Positions 11,201-22,400 of a DNA stretch of 64,000 bases are shown here, in pieces (position 1 is the first letter of the stretch; each line of letters begins with the position of its first letter). The DNA comes from Marisa cornuarietis (taxonomy: Eukaryota > Mollusca > Gastropoda > Architaenioglossa > Ampullariidae), in contig SMMW01000555.1 in the NCBI GenBank assembly GCA_004794655.1, forward strand, positions 3,834,001 to 3,898,000, given 5' to 3'. The notes under the pieces were generated by a model, which ran no database searches, was not told the origin of the DNA, and was given only the letters and a program-made list of their open reading frames with translations. Both the position numbers and the translations under genes were made by a program.

Positions 11201-14200
11201 AAACTGTCTCAGAACTGGAGAGGTCTTACATTATGAAATCATCCGTGTGGCAGAGGGGTACAAGATCAAAGTGCAAAATGAGGTGAGCAAATACGGTTAT
11301 TAGTCTTGAAACTTTTCAGAGAATGGCTGGCCATTAACCGAACATCATGCATGAATGCTATAGTGATATTCTTCCCTTGTTATTACACTTGATAAATGTT
11401 ATGTTTAGAACATGCAGTAGTTATAGAAGACAATTCTGGGTTTCAGCATGCACCCATGAAATGCCTATCAGAGGTGATGAGCTTTTTCCAGAAAATGTCA
11501 GGCGAGGCCACTACATTTCCACTGAAAACAAACAGTTTGCAGGAATTAGGAATTGATGAACCTCACTATGCAGACTTTATCCGACCTTGTAAGTAGATTT
11601 TGCAAACCTTTATGGATTTTTGTATCTCTTCGTCCTTCTTTTTTTTGTTTTTGCTTTCTCAGTCTCTCGGTCTCTGTGTGTGTGTGTGTGTGTGTGTGGG
11701 TTGGTAGGTGCCTGGTGGTGTGTACTGATTCTTGCAGTACTTTTCTGACATATTTAAAGATGTCATTTAAATGCAAATTTCCTGGTAAAAATGTCGGGTC
11801 TTCTCTTAATATAAAGTAGTGCAACATTTTGGAAATACCTGAAAAAAGAAAACACTTCTTCAGGTTCTTTAACATCAACACTCATTCATCTTTAGAACAT
11901 CATTTTATAACACTGCATTTTGAGTGTTATGAACACAAAGTCTTGTGTGCCTGCTTTCATTCACATATCTGCATGTGTGTTGTGTTTTGCAGCTTCTTGT
12001 CAGATGATTGATAAGAATTCATCTATAAGTGAGTAATTCTGAGCTTATTGCCCACTAACTTTAGCATTTCCAGTAGACAGCCAGTGGGGATCTTGCCAGT
12101 AATTAACTTTAAACATTTGGGGTACTTGTGTCTTAAGTAAATGTGCTAGTCCTTTTTTTGGGGCATTTTCATGCTAGCATTTAGTTTTCTAAGTGGCAGA
12201 AATTTTTTTTGCACTATGCCAGTATCATTTTTTGTGTAAGCATTCCAGTGTCTGATTTCGCAAGCATGCTGTAAAGCAGAATTTTTCTAGCGTATGTGCC
12301 ACCATTTGCAAAAAAGCATGTATTCATGTCTTTGGATATTTTGGGGCCTGCTTGATGAAAGAGCAGTTTCACTGACAGGCTCCTATGAACAAGAGTCTGT
12401 GTACGAAGAACCATTGGCTATTAAAGGCAGCCCATCCAGTGGCAACCTTTCTGCATCATTCCCACCACCCCCACCTCCTATATGCTTAAGTGAGTTGGAA
12501 AGACTATCCCTCAATCCAAGAGTCCAAACATGGTCCTCTCGAAAAAGTGAGTAATTTCCTTTTAGGGTGCTAGAAGAGAATGATAATTTACCATGTGGTG
12601 CAATCATTCAATCCCATGCTATTCCAGCAAGCAAGCACATTCTTTTACTATTTTTTGTTACTTTAACAGTTTGTGTAATTCTTTTCACAATAAAGCATAT
12701 GTCAGTAATACTGTATTTTCAGGTGCATTACAGATCTCTCATTGACTATTTAATCTTCAAACTCCATGGTGTGGGTGTGGGTGTGGGTGGTGTGGGGCAA
12801 ATGTGGGTGGTGGTATATGTATACAAGTGTGTTTGCATGTGAGTGAATCAGAGCCAAGCAATGTAAGAGAGGGAATTAACAATGACCAAGTCAGTAGTTG
12901 AGAGAGGGTCAGATGCATACTCTGATCTCACACTTCAGATGAACTGAGCAATGCTGGTCGCAGTCTGCCTAACACAATGAGCAACCCAAAACTTACCAAG
13001 CCCAGTGAGCTGCGTACCCTTTCAGACATACAGCTGCAGATGCAGACAGACAGTAAGCATTGAACCACGCTGCTCTCCTGTTAAAATGTCTTTTCATTTG
13101 ATTTACATGAGCTATATTATGCTTGATTCTTTGGAAGGCTTTTATGGAAAAAAAAGTAATGAACCCTCTAGGAAAAGTCAGGCGATCATTCTACATTTTT
13201 TGACTATAGTTGGTTTGGGGGAAAATTTATTTTCCTGTAGTAATAATGTAGAGCCCTGTACATAACTAGGTCACTCCATTTAGCTCCTATGAAGGCAGTG
13301 TTTGAGTAGCTCACACCATTCTATATGACAATTGAAGAGGTCATTTGGCAACATCAGATCCCCCAGGCTGGCCACATCATTTTATAAAATGTCTCCTAGG
13401 ATGGCCTGGTCTTGTAAATTTTACACCTTTTAGTGTCCACTTGTTTTTACCAGAGCAAGTATATATCACATGCTATCACATGGTTAAGAGACCTCTTAAT
13501 TTGATGAATATTGATCATCGCTTCATTAACTAATGACTATCCTCTAATATTCAGTGTAACCTCTTGACTAAAATTCAGTGTTCAGTCTGTATGACTGTTA
13601 TTTCTTTGTCTTAGAATAGTTATTAGGTCACTGCTTCCCAAATATTGTGCAAATTATTTGCATCCATTTCAAAATAATGTTGGTACATATCAAGTGTGAA
13701 CTGGGAGGTAGATGATGATGATAACGCAGTGTAATTGGAGTTCATTAATTAACATCATTAAATATCCACACTCTATGTCTGCTACAATCAAGCAGTGCCT
13801 TTCTTCATGCAATTATAGCACCGTTTTTGTTTTTGTTTAAGCTAACATTGCTCTGGGTATGTAAGGTATTGTAGATTTTTAACTGCTTAATGCTCTGCAC
13901 TTTGAAGCTTGAGTATACGATGTACATAATCATGTACGTAAAGCATGCTTGTAGCTACGATTTCCTAGTGAGTTTGCAAAAAGCATTAATTTGCATGTTT
14001 GAAGATCAAACCTGTGCTTTATGCTTTTATGACTTTATTCCTAGCACAAAATTCACACCTCAAACTCAAAATCACAAAAGCGATAGATGAGGAAATTTTT
14101 TCAGTAGCTGAAAGTCAAAGTCTAGTGACTGACGTTACCTTGGTGACCAATCCAAACAGGCATGCTTCACTCTATAGCATGGCTATAATTTGTACATCTG

Positions 14201-15472
14201 ACAAATGAGGCTATTAAAATGTCAGATTTGAAAACTCAGTGTACGAAAATTGTTGTTCTCTTCCTAAATTCAGAAAACACCTCAGTTTTTATTTATTTTC
14301 TGTTGCATTTATGTTGCCCATCATATTGGTTTTAGTGCTTATTCTGCCCCAAACTCAGTTACAATCAGCATGTTGCATCAGAGTGTAGGCTGAATTACAA
14401 AAGACAGTGGAGAAGAACACAAAGGTTTGTACCCAACTGGCTGTCACATGTTGGACAGAGTAGGCTTTCTGTTTGCTCACCGACCCATTTCATCTTCCTA
14501 TCTCCCACTATAGTAAGTTAATATTTAAATTGGCTTTGTTTGAGCATCCAATCAGATACAGCCATCCTCACAGTATTTGAGCAGGAGAATCTGCTCACTA
14601 AGATGCTTTGGTTGTACATTTAGTTTAAAGGTTTTACAATTTATTTGTTTGTTTGTTTGTTTTTTTGGGGGGGGGTTTGTCACTAAAGCTATTGCTATAT
14701 TGTGGAAGATGAACAATGAAAATTGTCCAGTGGAATCTTGTAGTGTGTGTCACAAACAGCCACAGTAGATGACGTAACACACTAGATTGATGCGGATGCT
14801 TCTCTACTCAAGTAGGATTTTGTACCTTGCATTGATATCTATAATGTAAAGTGTGGGCTTTGCAAGTGTATTGTTCATGAACAGCTGCGCACAAAGCACT
14901 GCAATTTATGGAGTAGATATATTTTGCCAATACTTAAGACCTGTAAAAAAAAGATTCCTGTATGACCTTTAATATTTTAATTCACTAATATGAACAATGA
15001 TATGTAATGAACATATTTTCAATAGTATTACATGTATCAACATTATTATAAAGTTGTTCACATATTGAAATCTCTTATTGCAATAACAGCAGAAAAAAGT
15101 ATTATCCCTTGGTGTTAAGACATTTGTTTGATTCATTGATTAATTTCAGAAAGATAAGATTACAAATATTATTGCATTTGTAACATACTATGTTAAAATG
15201 CAGCTCTTGATGTTTCTTTATACATGGTTATTACATGTAGATTAGTACTATATTAAATTAATCAAGCTTTTATGAGGTCAAATTTGGAGTAACAACATGA
15301 CAGTTTTGTGAATTCTTGCCAAATATGCTTGAAATTGATTTCAGACTGTACTGAGGGCTTGATGTACCTTTAAAAGTTGTTTTTGTCTCACAGGTGTCAT
15401 AAAGGATTTCGATGACCAGTTGGAAAAAATTTCTTCTGGTGGTGAGTTGAGAAGTCTCTTGGTGTTTCTGCA

Positions 15473-15503
<31 letters not shown>

Positions 15504-18500
15504 AAGAGAGACAGACTACAGACAAATTTATTGTGTTTTATTTGTAAATTAATTTCAGACTTACCCCCTCCTTTGCCGGAAATCCCAAAAGATCGACCAA
15601 AACTTAACCTGAATCAGCCAATTTATGCAAATGATGACCAGTCTAACAGAACTGGTAATGGTGAGTACTGTGTAACAATACAAGGATGAATAAAATAGAC
15701 ATCCTATTAAACATTCTTGTGACAACATAACAGTCTACTCTTTATGTACAAAGAATAGATCACCTCTGATCACTAACCCATGTACAAAGAATAGATCACC
15801 CCTGATCACTAACCCTTTCATATATGTATATAGTAGCAGACTTGCAGAACTTTGTGCGTGATTTGCGAAGTCTTTCATTCTTGCATGGTTAGTCTTATAA
15901 TTGGACAGCCAAATTATTTGCACGTCACAGTTACGCTTTTGACAGAAGTCAACTGAATGAAGAGAAGATTGTAAATATTATTTGCTTCAATTGCTCATGA
16001 GTTCTTATTAAATTTTTTTTTCCTTGAGTATGCGTGTGTCTATATATATACATAGACACACACAAGTCCTTCCGATATATAAGTCTGTATATATTGCTCT
16101 GTTGTATTGGTTGCAATAGTATTGAAATGGTTGTGGATTCATGTACCTTTGTTTGTGTCTGGGAAATTCACTGTATTCTTAACAAAGGGGCATGCATCAG
16201 GTTTATGTTTAATCTCTGATAGCATGTTTCTTCTTGTTATTAATAGCTGTTCTGCTTTTACGTTTTCCATGCTTTAATTAATCCCATCAACAACTTTTTC
16301 TTTATATTTTTTGCTTTATGTACTGGACATAACTAACCCTCCAGGTATGTGGTGGGATCCTTTATTTCTGCAACTCATGCCTTGTAACATAGTATGCGGC
16401 CATATGCTAACACTGGTGTTGTCAAACCTAGATTTGGGGATAAAATGGCCATGGCCATCAGCAGCATTTTGAAACAAAAATCAAATGCATGTTATATGCA
16501 GACAGTTTCATCCAAGAACCATGGGAACAGTCATTTAGTTGTGATACACCATGAAAAGGTCCCATTTTCACTAAATAATGCTTATACTTTTTTAATAACA
16601 TATAATTGCTCATGACCGCTAGATTTGATCAAATTGTGGTATATTGTGTGCATTCTCTACTGAACATTGCATTTAAACTTGAATTTTCTGCTTGCCTAGC
16701 ATATCAGCACACACTGTCTCTTGAATGGTGCACTTGGAGGCTGTAATGGTTGTGTGAAATAACTGGTGATAATAACCCATTCCCCAATAATCTCTGCAAG
16801 TTACAGACTTACTCCTCCAATTCCAGAAATTGCTCAAGACTGTTGAACCTCTCTTGTTTATAAACATGACTTCAGAGTCAATTATAATCCTGATAGTATA
16901 AAGGTACTTTTTCATAATAGTGAACTGTGAATGTTCTATGTCAATCGAGTCTCAATTTTTTTTTATAGTGGTGATAGTGAAAAAGAACACAATAGCAGCA
17001 ACATCAGTAATGGAATCCATTAACAACAACAATAACAGCAACAGCCAAGGCCAACAACTGATAAATGCCCACTCAGGACCTACATACTGATGCATAGTGT
17101 TGACTAAAGTGGCCTGTACTTAGAAAAAGGGAATTACTAACAAATTTTATTACTAACAAACTCGATCAGTTTGTAATAACAATGCCTACTGACATTAGTA
17201 AATGAAAGTGAACTACACTCCATAGATCATGTTTAAAAAATAAAAATTATGGAATGTGCATTTTGGCAGCAACAATAATTTCACTTGTAAGAGAAATATG
17301 TATGCTTATCATGCTTATTTTCAATCTGTATATCACCTAGTTGATTGAATATAAAATAACATGTAAGGTACGTGCTTTCTGACAAGCCCAAGGCTATATA
17401 CATTAGAATAAGATTCAGAATATCAATGGTTCACAGAAAGATAGCAATATGGAATAAGATGTGTACTGACAGGTCCTGTCAACACACACCCTCGCTATTC
17501 TCAGCGGTCCATGTCCATGCCCATGCCATTTGACACTCTGCCATCACTTTCTTTGGAGTCTAAAGGTGAGGTACCCATTGTTTTCCTTTCATCAACAAAG
17601 CAGAATAAGTTCCCCCAGGGAAACACTTCTGTTTGATTGTTGCACACCTAAAACAACTGACATTTTGTGAGCTCAAACTGTTTTTGCCATTTACCTGGAA
17701 ATTAACAAATTTAAATGCAAGAGATTGCTCTCTACCTTCACATGCTTTTTTTGTTTAATCATTCAAAATGAATCTACTTGACTAATCTGCTCAAGAAGCT
17801 GATGAGGGTTGATTTACTTTGTATTAAATCATCAATGCAAGAAACTGTACAAAAACAAATCAGCATCCAAATTTAAAAGAAAAATTTTGTACTCCGCGTT
17901 TTCCTGTCTCCAATAATAATAATAATAATAAAGTTTGCTTATACTGTATAGTGCCATATCACAGTCCTATGGACAAGGTCATGGTGCTTTTAAAAAAAAT
18001 AATAACAATAAATATTCAATATGTACCTATTCAGATGAATGAGCTCGACACATTTACAAAGTTTATACCATCACATGCACATATGTACATGCTCAAATAA
18101 TTTAGTGCGCCTAAATACCATACAACTCTGCCCAAGCATTCGACCATCCAAATATAAGAATAACAATGAAGATTCCTCATAAAGCCCAGCTCCCTAATGG
18201 CTCACAGCACTTTACCAAAATAATAATAATAATAATAATAACACTAATATAATAAAAAGCATATTTCATACATTCAAACAAAAAGAGCTACTAGGAGGAA
18301 GGGGGAAGAGTCACAGCTGGTAAGTATATAAGCATATTGGGAAAAAAATAAGTCATTTCAGGCAAGGTAAGAAAAGACCATTGTCTCCAAGGTTTCCTCC
18401 TACAAATAAACTAATTCCATGAGCTAAAAAATAATTTACGTATGTGGCCTCATACTTTGTTCTGCATGTTGCATGACAATCTTTGTGTTTACTGTCTTCA

Positions 18501-21099
18501 TTCTGTATGGACACCTGCCAGTGGCAAAGACCGAGCAAACTTTTACCAGTTGTTACAAGAAGCAGCCACCATCATGCCCTTGAGCAAAAGCATTTTAAAA
18601 CTCTAGGTCCCATGAGTATAATCTGTGAATATGATGAGCAGTGCTCTGATATTATGACTGTCAGTTTTCCCATCTCAAGCATACAAAATCTTTGTCATGT
18701 TTATTTCTTAATAAATTTCAAGCTTCTTACATGGTGCAGAAAACGAATTCAGTTTTTACCTGTCTTGTGCAATAAAACGTATAATAAAGTGCAATGAATT
18801 GTGCTATATTTGTATTAAATAACTGTTGCTTTAGATGGGAAAAAAGGCTATTAAATGTCTCATATAACTTTGTCTAAGAGCAAGATATAATGGTTAAAAA
18901 AAAACTTTGCTCAGAAATGTAATAAAAAAAAGATTAATTTTTGCAGTGACCGTAAATACTAAAGCGCCACCAATGATTAGTCCAGAAGGAAAAATGCAAG
19001 CAAATACACGACCTGGACTACCCTTCCACACAAACCTGTCCTTTGACAATGGAGTGAATGGAAGTAACATTCCAGGTAAATTACAGTCACCTGATTCAGC
19101 CGTGATAGCACCATTCTTCATGTTTTGTCTCACTGTATATTAAAGCAGTAAAGTTTTGTGTTAACCTGTGGACCTGGCAGTTTCAGGGGTGACTGATGCA
19201 GCAAATTAGCTGAATGAATGTCAAGTTTTGCTTAACTGTCACTCCGTGATGTGTTTGGGGATGCTGAGTTGCTAGTACAGATGTTTATTTGTCCTATATT
19301 TTAAGGCATAAAACATTTGAAATGATCAAATACTCTTGCAGATGTGGTTCTTACAACCATCTTGTTCGTGTGTGGCATGGACTTGTTATTTCTCAACGAT
19401 CCCCCTATTTGTTATCTACCCATGGTAAATTTGTTTCTCCCAGTGTACAATCATGGAAATTCTCTCTGTTAGGATTCTACAATATGAAAGTCCTTCATTA
19501 TTATTACTATACCCAAGCTTAATTGTTGGGGGTGGGATGGTGGGTTCTGAAGATGTCCTGTGTAAACATTTGCTTTCTTTGAACCTGTCACACCTACTCC
19601 ATTCCAGGCCAACATAAGTGCATCCATGTTTGATATCCCAGTTCCTGCTTTTGTAAGCGTCTCTCATCTGGCAACCAGACTGTCACAAGTTCCTTTTCAC
19701 TGTATTTATTTAAAATGATGCTATTTGTGTTTTGCTTTGGCTATATACTGTGTAGCTTGCTCTTGCTTGTTAGATTATATGCATATTTGATTAGTATATC
19801 TTGAGTCATCAAGTATTATGTCTTCAGTAAATGCTTTAGCCAGTAAATATGATGAGCATCCTTGCAAACAATGGTTGAGCTTCAGAGAGAGAGGAAGGTT
19901 TTTTGCAGGGCCAGATAAGGTTAAACTGTATTTTGGATTGTACTTTGTAGATATTTTAACAGCTGAATTGTTTGATGTGACATATGTTTTCTTACTGTTA
20001 GGATTAAACCTCGTTTACATACACATTTATGTTAGCTTTTTATAGGTCAGTCTACTGTCAAACATATACAGTCTAAACAAAATTTATGCTTTTTGAGAGC
20101 AAGAAGTTCTGAATTATAAAAATCTTAACATCAAGAGAAAACGTAGATATCTTAAATAATTTAAAAAGAGCTTCAAGTAGACTTTTCCGACACTAGTAGA
20201 AAAAGGTTTCTCAGCATTTTGTCATTTGAGCTAATTATTATTGCCATACTTTTGTTTCATGTTGTCATCTGTATCTACTATGGAACACATCTTCTACCTG
20301 TATGACTGCAACAACAACCTGTCTGCATGCTTCTGCTAATATGTGCACGCCTGTTTTGCTGCAACTGTTTGCACACTGACTGCCTTATCAACTATATATA
20401 TAAAAAATGCACTTGTTCTACAATTTTCATTTTTCCAAAACACTTGGTTTATGCTTATTCACTTGTGCAACTCTAAATGTGTGCTACATGCTTGTTTTCC
20501 GCTGTATAATACATTGCTATACTGTCTGCATAACTTTCCATGGTATCGATCTTCAAAATATCACTCAATATACTCATTGTTATGCTTTGTTCCTTCCTTT
20601 CAATGTCATGCACATAGCTGCTGTTAACCAGTCACGCTCAAAGCTCGACCCTGCTTCACCTGTATATCTAGATGTGCCCGTAAGACGCACATCCCTCCCC
20701 TTGCCTTTACGTCCAACAGTGCATGCATGGCATCGCTTTCGCCAGCGCTGGACGTCGCAAAAGTCTAGCGTTCCCCTCCCACTTCCCCCTGACATATCTG
20801 ATCAAGACAGCAGCAGCGCAGAGGACAGTGACAGCAGTTCAGTTAGTGAAAGCAGAAATTCAGATGGGGACGAACAAAGTGCAGATGTGTATTATACCCC
20901 TGTGCTAGAAGATGAAGAAATTTATGACTTAATGTATGTACCAGGTCAAGGGGGCCCTATCCAGTCAGCTCTCAACATGAGCCCCATGCAAGATGAGCTG
21001 AGGAAAAAACTAGAAGCAAGAAGGAGCAAAGTGGATCAAGTTGTAGACACTGTGAATCAGGAAAGTGACAAAGTATATGAAAACCTGTATCAAAATTGA
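7497..21099 (+). CDS. PH-SH2 adaptor protein, STAP-like (5' incomplete)
   Basis: A likely cytosolic signalling adaptor. Sixteen exons join in frame: 7497-7577, 7844-7954, 8149-8205, 9475-9816, 10482-10522, 10727-10864, 11213-11282, 11447-11588, 11993-12028, 12379-12546, 12939-13052, 15394-15441, 15559-15660, 17473-17565, 18947-19075 and 20618-21099. All introns are GT-AG, and the joined frame has 717 residues and a TGA stop. Residues 1-86 are the C-terminal part of a PH domain, 87-210 a Ser-rich linker, 211-310 an SH2 domain and the rest a long Pro/Ser/Tyr tail. The PH-then-SH2 order matches the STAP1/STAP2 family. The tail is far longer than in vertebrate STAPs, so orthology is an inference. 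The first exon or exons are missing. The acceptor of the 12379 exon is ambiguous, since 12364 and 12367 also keep the frame. Confidence 0.85.
8805..9025. repeat. Ancient degenerate ~31-bp tandem repeat
   Basis: Six or so blocks follow one pattern: 'AAATTTGCCGCTAATTTGCATCCAG', 'AAACTTGCCACTGTTTTGCATTCAG', 'AACTCTACCGTTAATTAGCATTC', and so on. They are broken by an A-rich insertion near 8866-8904. Fainter units may extend back to about 8597. The array lies in an intron of the adaptor gene. Confidence 0.5.
9475..9816 (+). CDS. Adaptor linker exon, Ser/Pro rich
   Basis: A 342-base, phase-0 exon of 114 codons links the PH and SH2 domains. It encodes a polar, Ser-rich, low-complexity linker with many Ser-Pro and Ser-Ser pairs, the usual setting for Ser/Thr phosphorylation. 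No known domain is visible. The small 41-base exon 10482-10522 follows and shifts the phase to 2. Confidence 0.85.
10727..11588 (+). CDS. Exons encoding the SH2 domain
   Basis: Exons 10727-10864, 11213-11282 and 11447-11588 encode the SH2 fold. 'WFFPKCSPELAERIL' fits helix A and 'NTLMRLSS' fits strand B. The arginine in the latter is at the FLVR position that binds phosphotyrosine, so the pocket looks intact. 'GSYAISKCM' and 'LHYEIIRVAEGYKIK' fit strands C and D, and 'CLSEVMSFFQKMS' fits helix B. The donor after 10864 (AG|gttttt) is weak. The downstream acceptor and phase support it. Confidence 0.88.
11993..19075 (+). CDS. Seven consecutive symmetric (phase 1-1) tail exons
   Basis: Exons 11993-12028 (36 nt), 12379-12546 (168), 12939-13052 (114), 15394-15441 (48), 15559-15660 (102), 17473-17565 (93) and 18947-19075 (129) all start and end in phase 1 and all have lengths divisible by three. 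Any subset could be skipped without breaking the frame. They encode a Pro/Ser tail with a VYEEP tyrosine, a run of six prolines, and proline-rich 'LPPPLPEIPKDRP', plausible SH3-ligand segments. No folded domain is apparent. Confidence 0.8.
15744..15815. repeat. 36-bp direct duplication
   Basis: Positions 15744-15779 and 15780-15815 are identical except for one T/C difference. This is a simple tandem duplication in an intron. Confidence 0.9.
16969..17090 (+). CDS. Candidate alternative terminal exon of the adaptor gene
   Basis: A strong polypyrimidine tract and AG end at 16968. Reading from there in phase 1, the phase of the preceding exon, gives about 40 residues rich in Asn and Gln, then TGA at 17088-17090. 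An AATAAA lies at 17239-17244. If used, it would replace the last three exons and remove the acidic/tyrosine C-terminus. There is no homology support, so it may be chance. Confidence 0.25.
17907..18000 (-). mobile_element. LINE 3' tail with (AAT)n
   Basis: An (AAT)n run followed by 'gcttatactgtatagtgcc' and 'ggtcatggtgctttt' matches the common tail pattern of the LINE family seen at 6690, 37235, 52455 and 55262. A related tail in the other orientation appears at about 18165-18245 ('cacagcactttaccaaaataataat'). Confidence 0.5.
20618..21099 (+). CDS. Adaptor terminal exon with tyrosine motifs
   Basis: The last 160 residues begin after a 'tgcacatag' acceptor and end at TGA 21097-21099. They include a basic Pro-rich stretch, then an acidic Ser-rich stretch (DSSSAEDSDSSS), then 'EIYDLMYVP' and the C-terminal 'VYENLYQN'. 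Y-x-N, as in YENL, matches the known Grb2 SH2 consensus when phosphorylated. Whether it is phosphorylated is unknown. An open frame extends upstream of the acceptor, but the splice phase favours 20618. Confidence 0.85.
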
Positions 21100-22019
21100 T
21101 TTTGGACTTTTCCTTGTATTATTTAGATGTTGGTCTTTTGCCTGAACTGGCAGGACACCTTACAAACTGAAGGTCACAGAAGAAGTCCTTTAATGCTTGT
21201 GATTCACATTTTCAGCAGTAATCATTACAATATAGAGCATAACAATACATAAATATTGTTATTCTGTGATTTTTAGTGTGGCAGGAAATCTATAAAAGGA
21301 GATTTAAGACCATTTCTTTAAAGGTTATTGTATTTCAGTATCCATATTCACATGCAGCTGGTAATACATGCTGCCATTTAAATTTCTAATAGGTATTTTG
21401 AGTGAGCTTAGAGTTGATTTCTCTGCCTACATTTAGTAAGCTAAGAACAGAATCCATCTTTATGGACAAGGAATTTCTCATGCTTTGATAACGTAATAAA
21501 AGGTAAAGGCAAGAATGTCACTGAACTGTGCTTGTTGTGTGCATGAGTGCAATAAGCACATCTTTAAAGTGCATGCTGGGGAGCTTAAATATGTGGTTTA
21601 CTATCAACGGCTTTGTACCATTGCAGTTTTTTTATTTATCCAATTGGAAGCAATGATGTCAGTGGGTTTTTTTCTCCAGCATGAGCCTTTCATCCTGTTC
21701 TCAAATTTAAGGATAGAAAACCCATTCCGATACTAAAGTTTGTTGTGCAGAGAAGCCCTATGCAAGGTCGTAGCTGAAACACAAATGTTTCAATTTTGAA
21801 TCCGAGTGTACATGACATCCTCTGTACTTCCGATGTGTTTTTATCCTGCCTGCTGCTTCATGGATCTTCTCAGCTACTTTGTGATCACTTGTACTTGGTG
21901 TCAGAACTGAAGACCTTGTGCTTGTAGTAATCATTTATGTTGTTCTTCAGTAAACTGCAAAGGACTTCGAGACTGCCTTAGTGGCGGGGAACGTCAATAT
22001 TGTTATTATTAATAATAAA
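21100..22019 (+). terminator. 3' UTR and poly(A) signals of the adaptor gene
   Basis: AT-rich noncoding sequence follows the stop. AATAAA hexamers occur at 21495-21500 and 22014-22019, so 3' UTRs of about 0.4 or 0.9 kb are both possible. Transcript ends would decide. Confidence 0.45.
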
Positions 22020-22216
22020 ATGCAACATGATAGCATCCTTTGAAGTCTCATAGAAATCACAAAGCATTCAATTCCCAGTATCCTGCTCCCTTTGAAACCT
22101 TACTTATCCACTTTTCTTCTTCTAAGCATGAGTTTGTTGCAAAGGCTTTCAGTAAAAAATTAATAAGAACAGAAAGACCGTTAACCAGCCAAGGAGCCTT
22201 GCATCTCCCTCATCTA

Positions 22217-22400
22217 TTTGGGCGGTCTGGTGGTGCAATGCCTAGCACCTGTCATCACAGTGAAGATTAGCTGTACTGGGTTCAGATCTCATCTTGGGTG
22301 CGCTATTCTCTTCATGTGGCATCTGTTTTCGGGGCTGACTGCCTTGCCATGATATAGCCTTAGTTGCTGGCTTGGCATAAAACACCAATTCTCTGATCCA
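22217..22400 (+). mobile_element. tRNA-derived SINE with LINE-type tail
   Basis: The head contains 'GGTGGTGCAATGCC' and a B-box-like 'GGGTTCAGATCTC', typical of a tRNA-derived promoter. The body ends in 'gatatagccttagttgctgg' followed by 'cttggcataaaacacc'. The same tail, reversed, occurs at 23440-23510 and at the 3' end of the LINE relic at 26572, which is expected if the SINE borrows that LINE's machinery. Confidence 0.7.

Noticed and set aside
13999..14208. Possible extra adaptor exon after the acceptor near 14043
   Set aside because: The acceptor and phase fit, but I found no convincing phase-1 donor and the residues do not resemble the rest of the tail.
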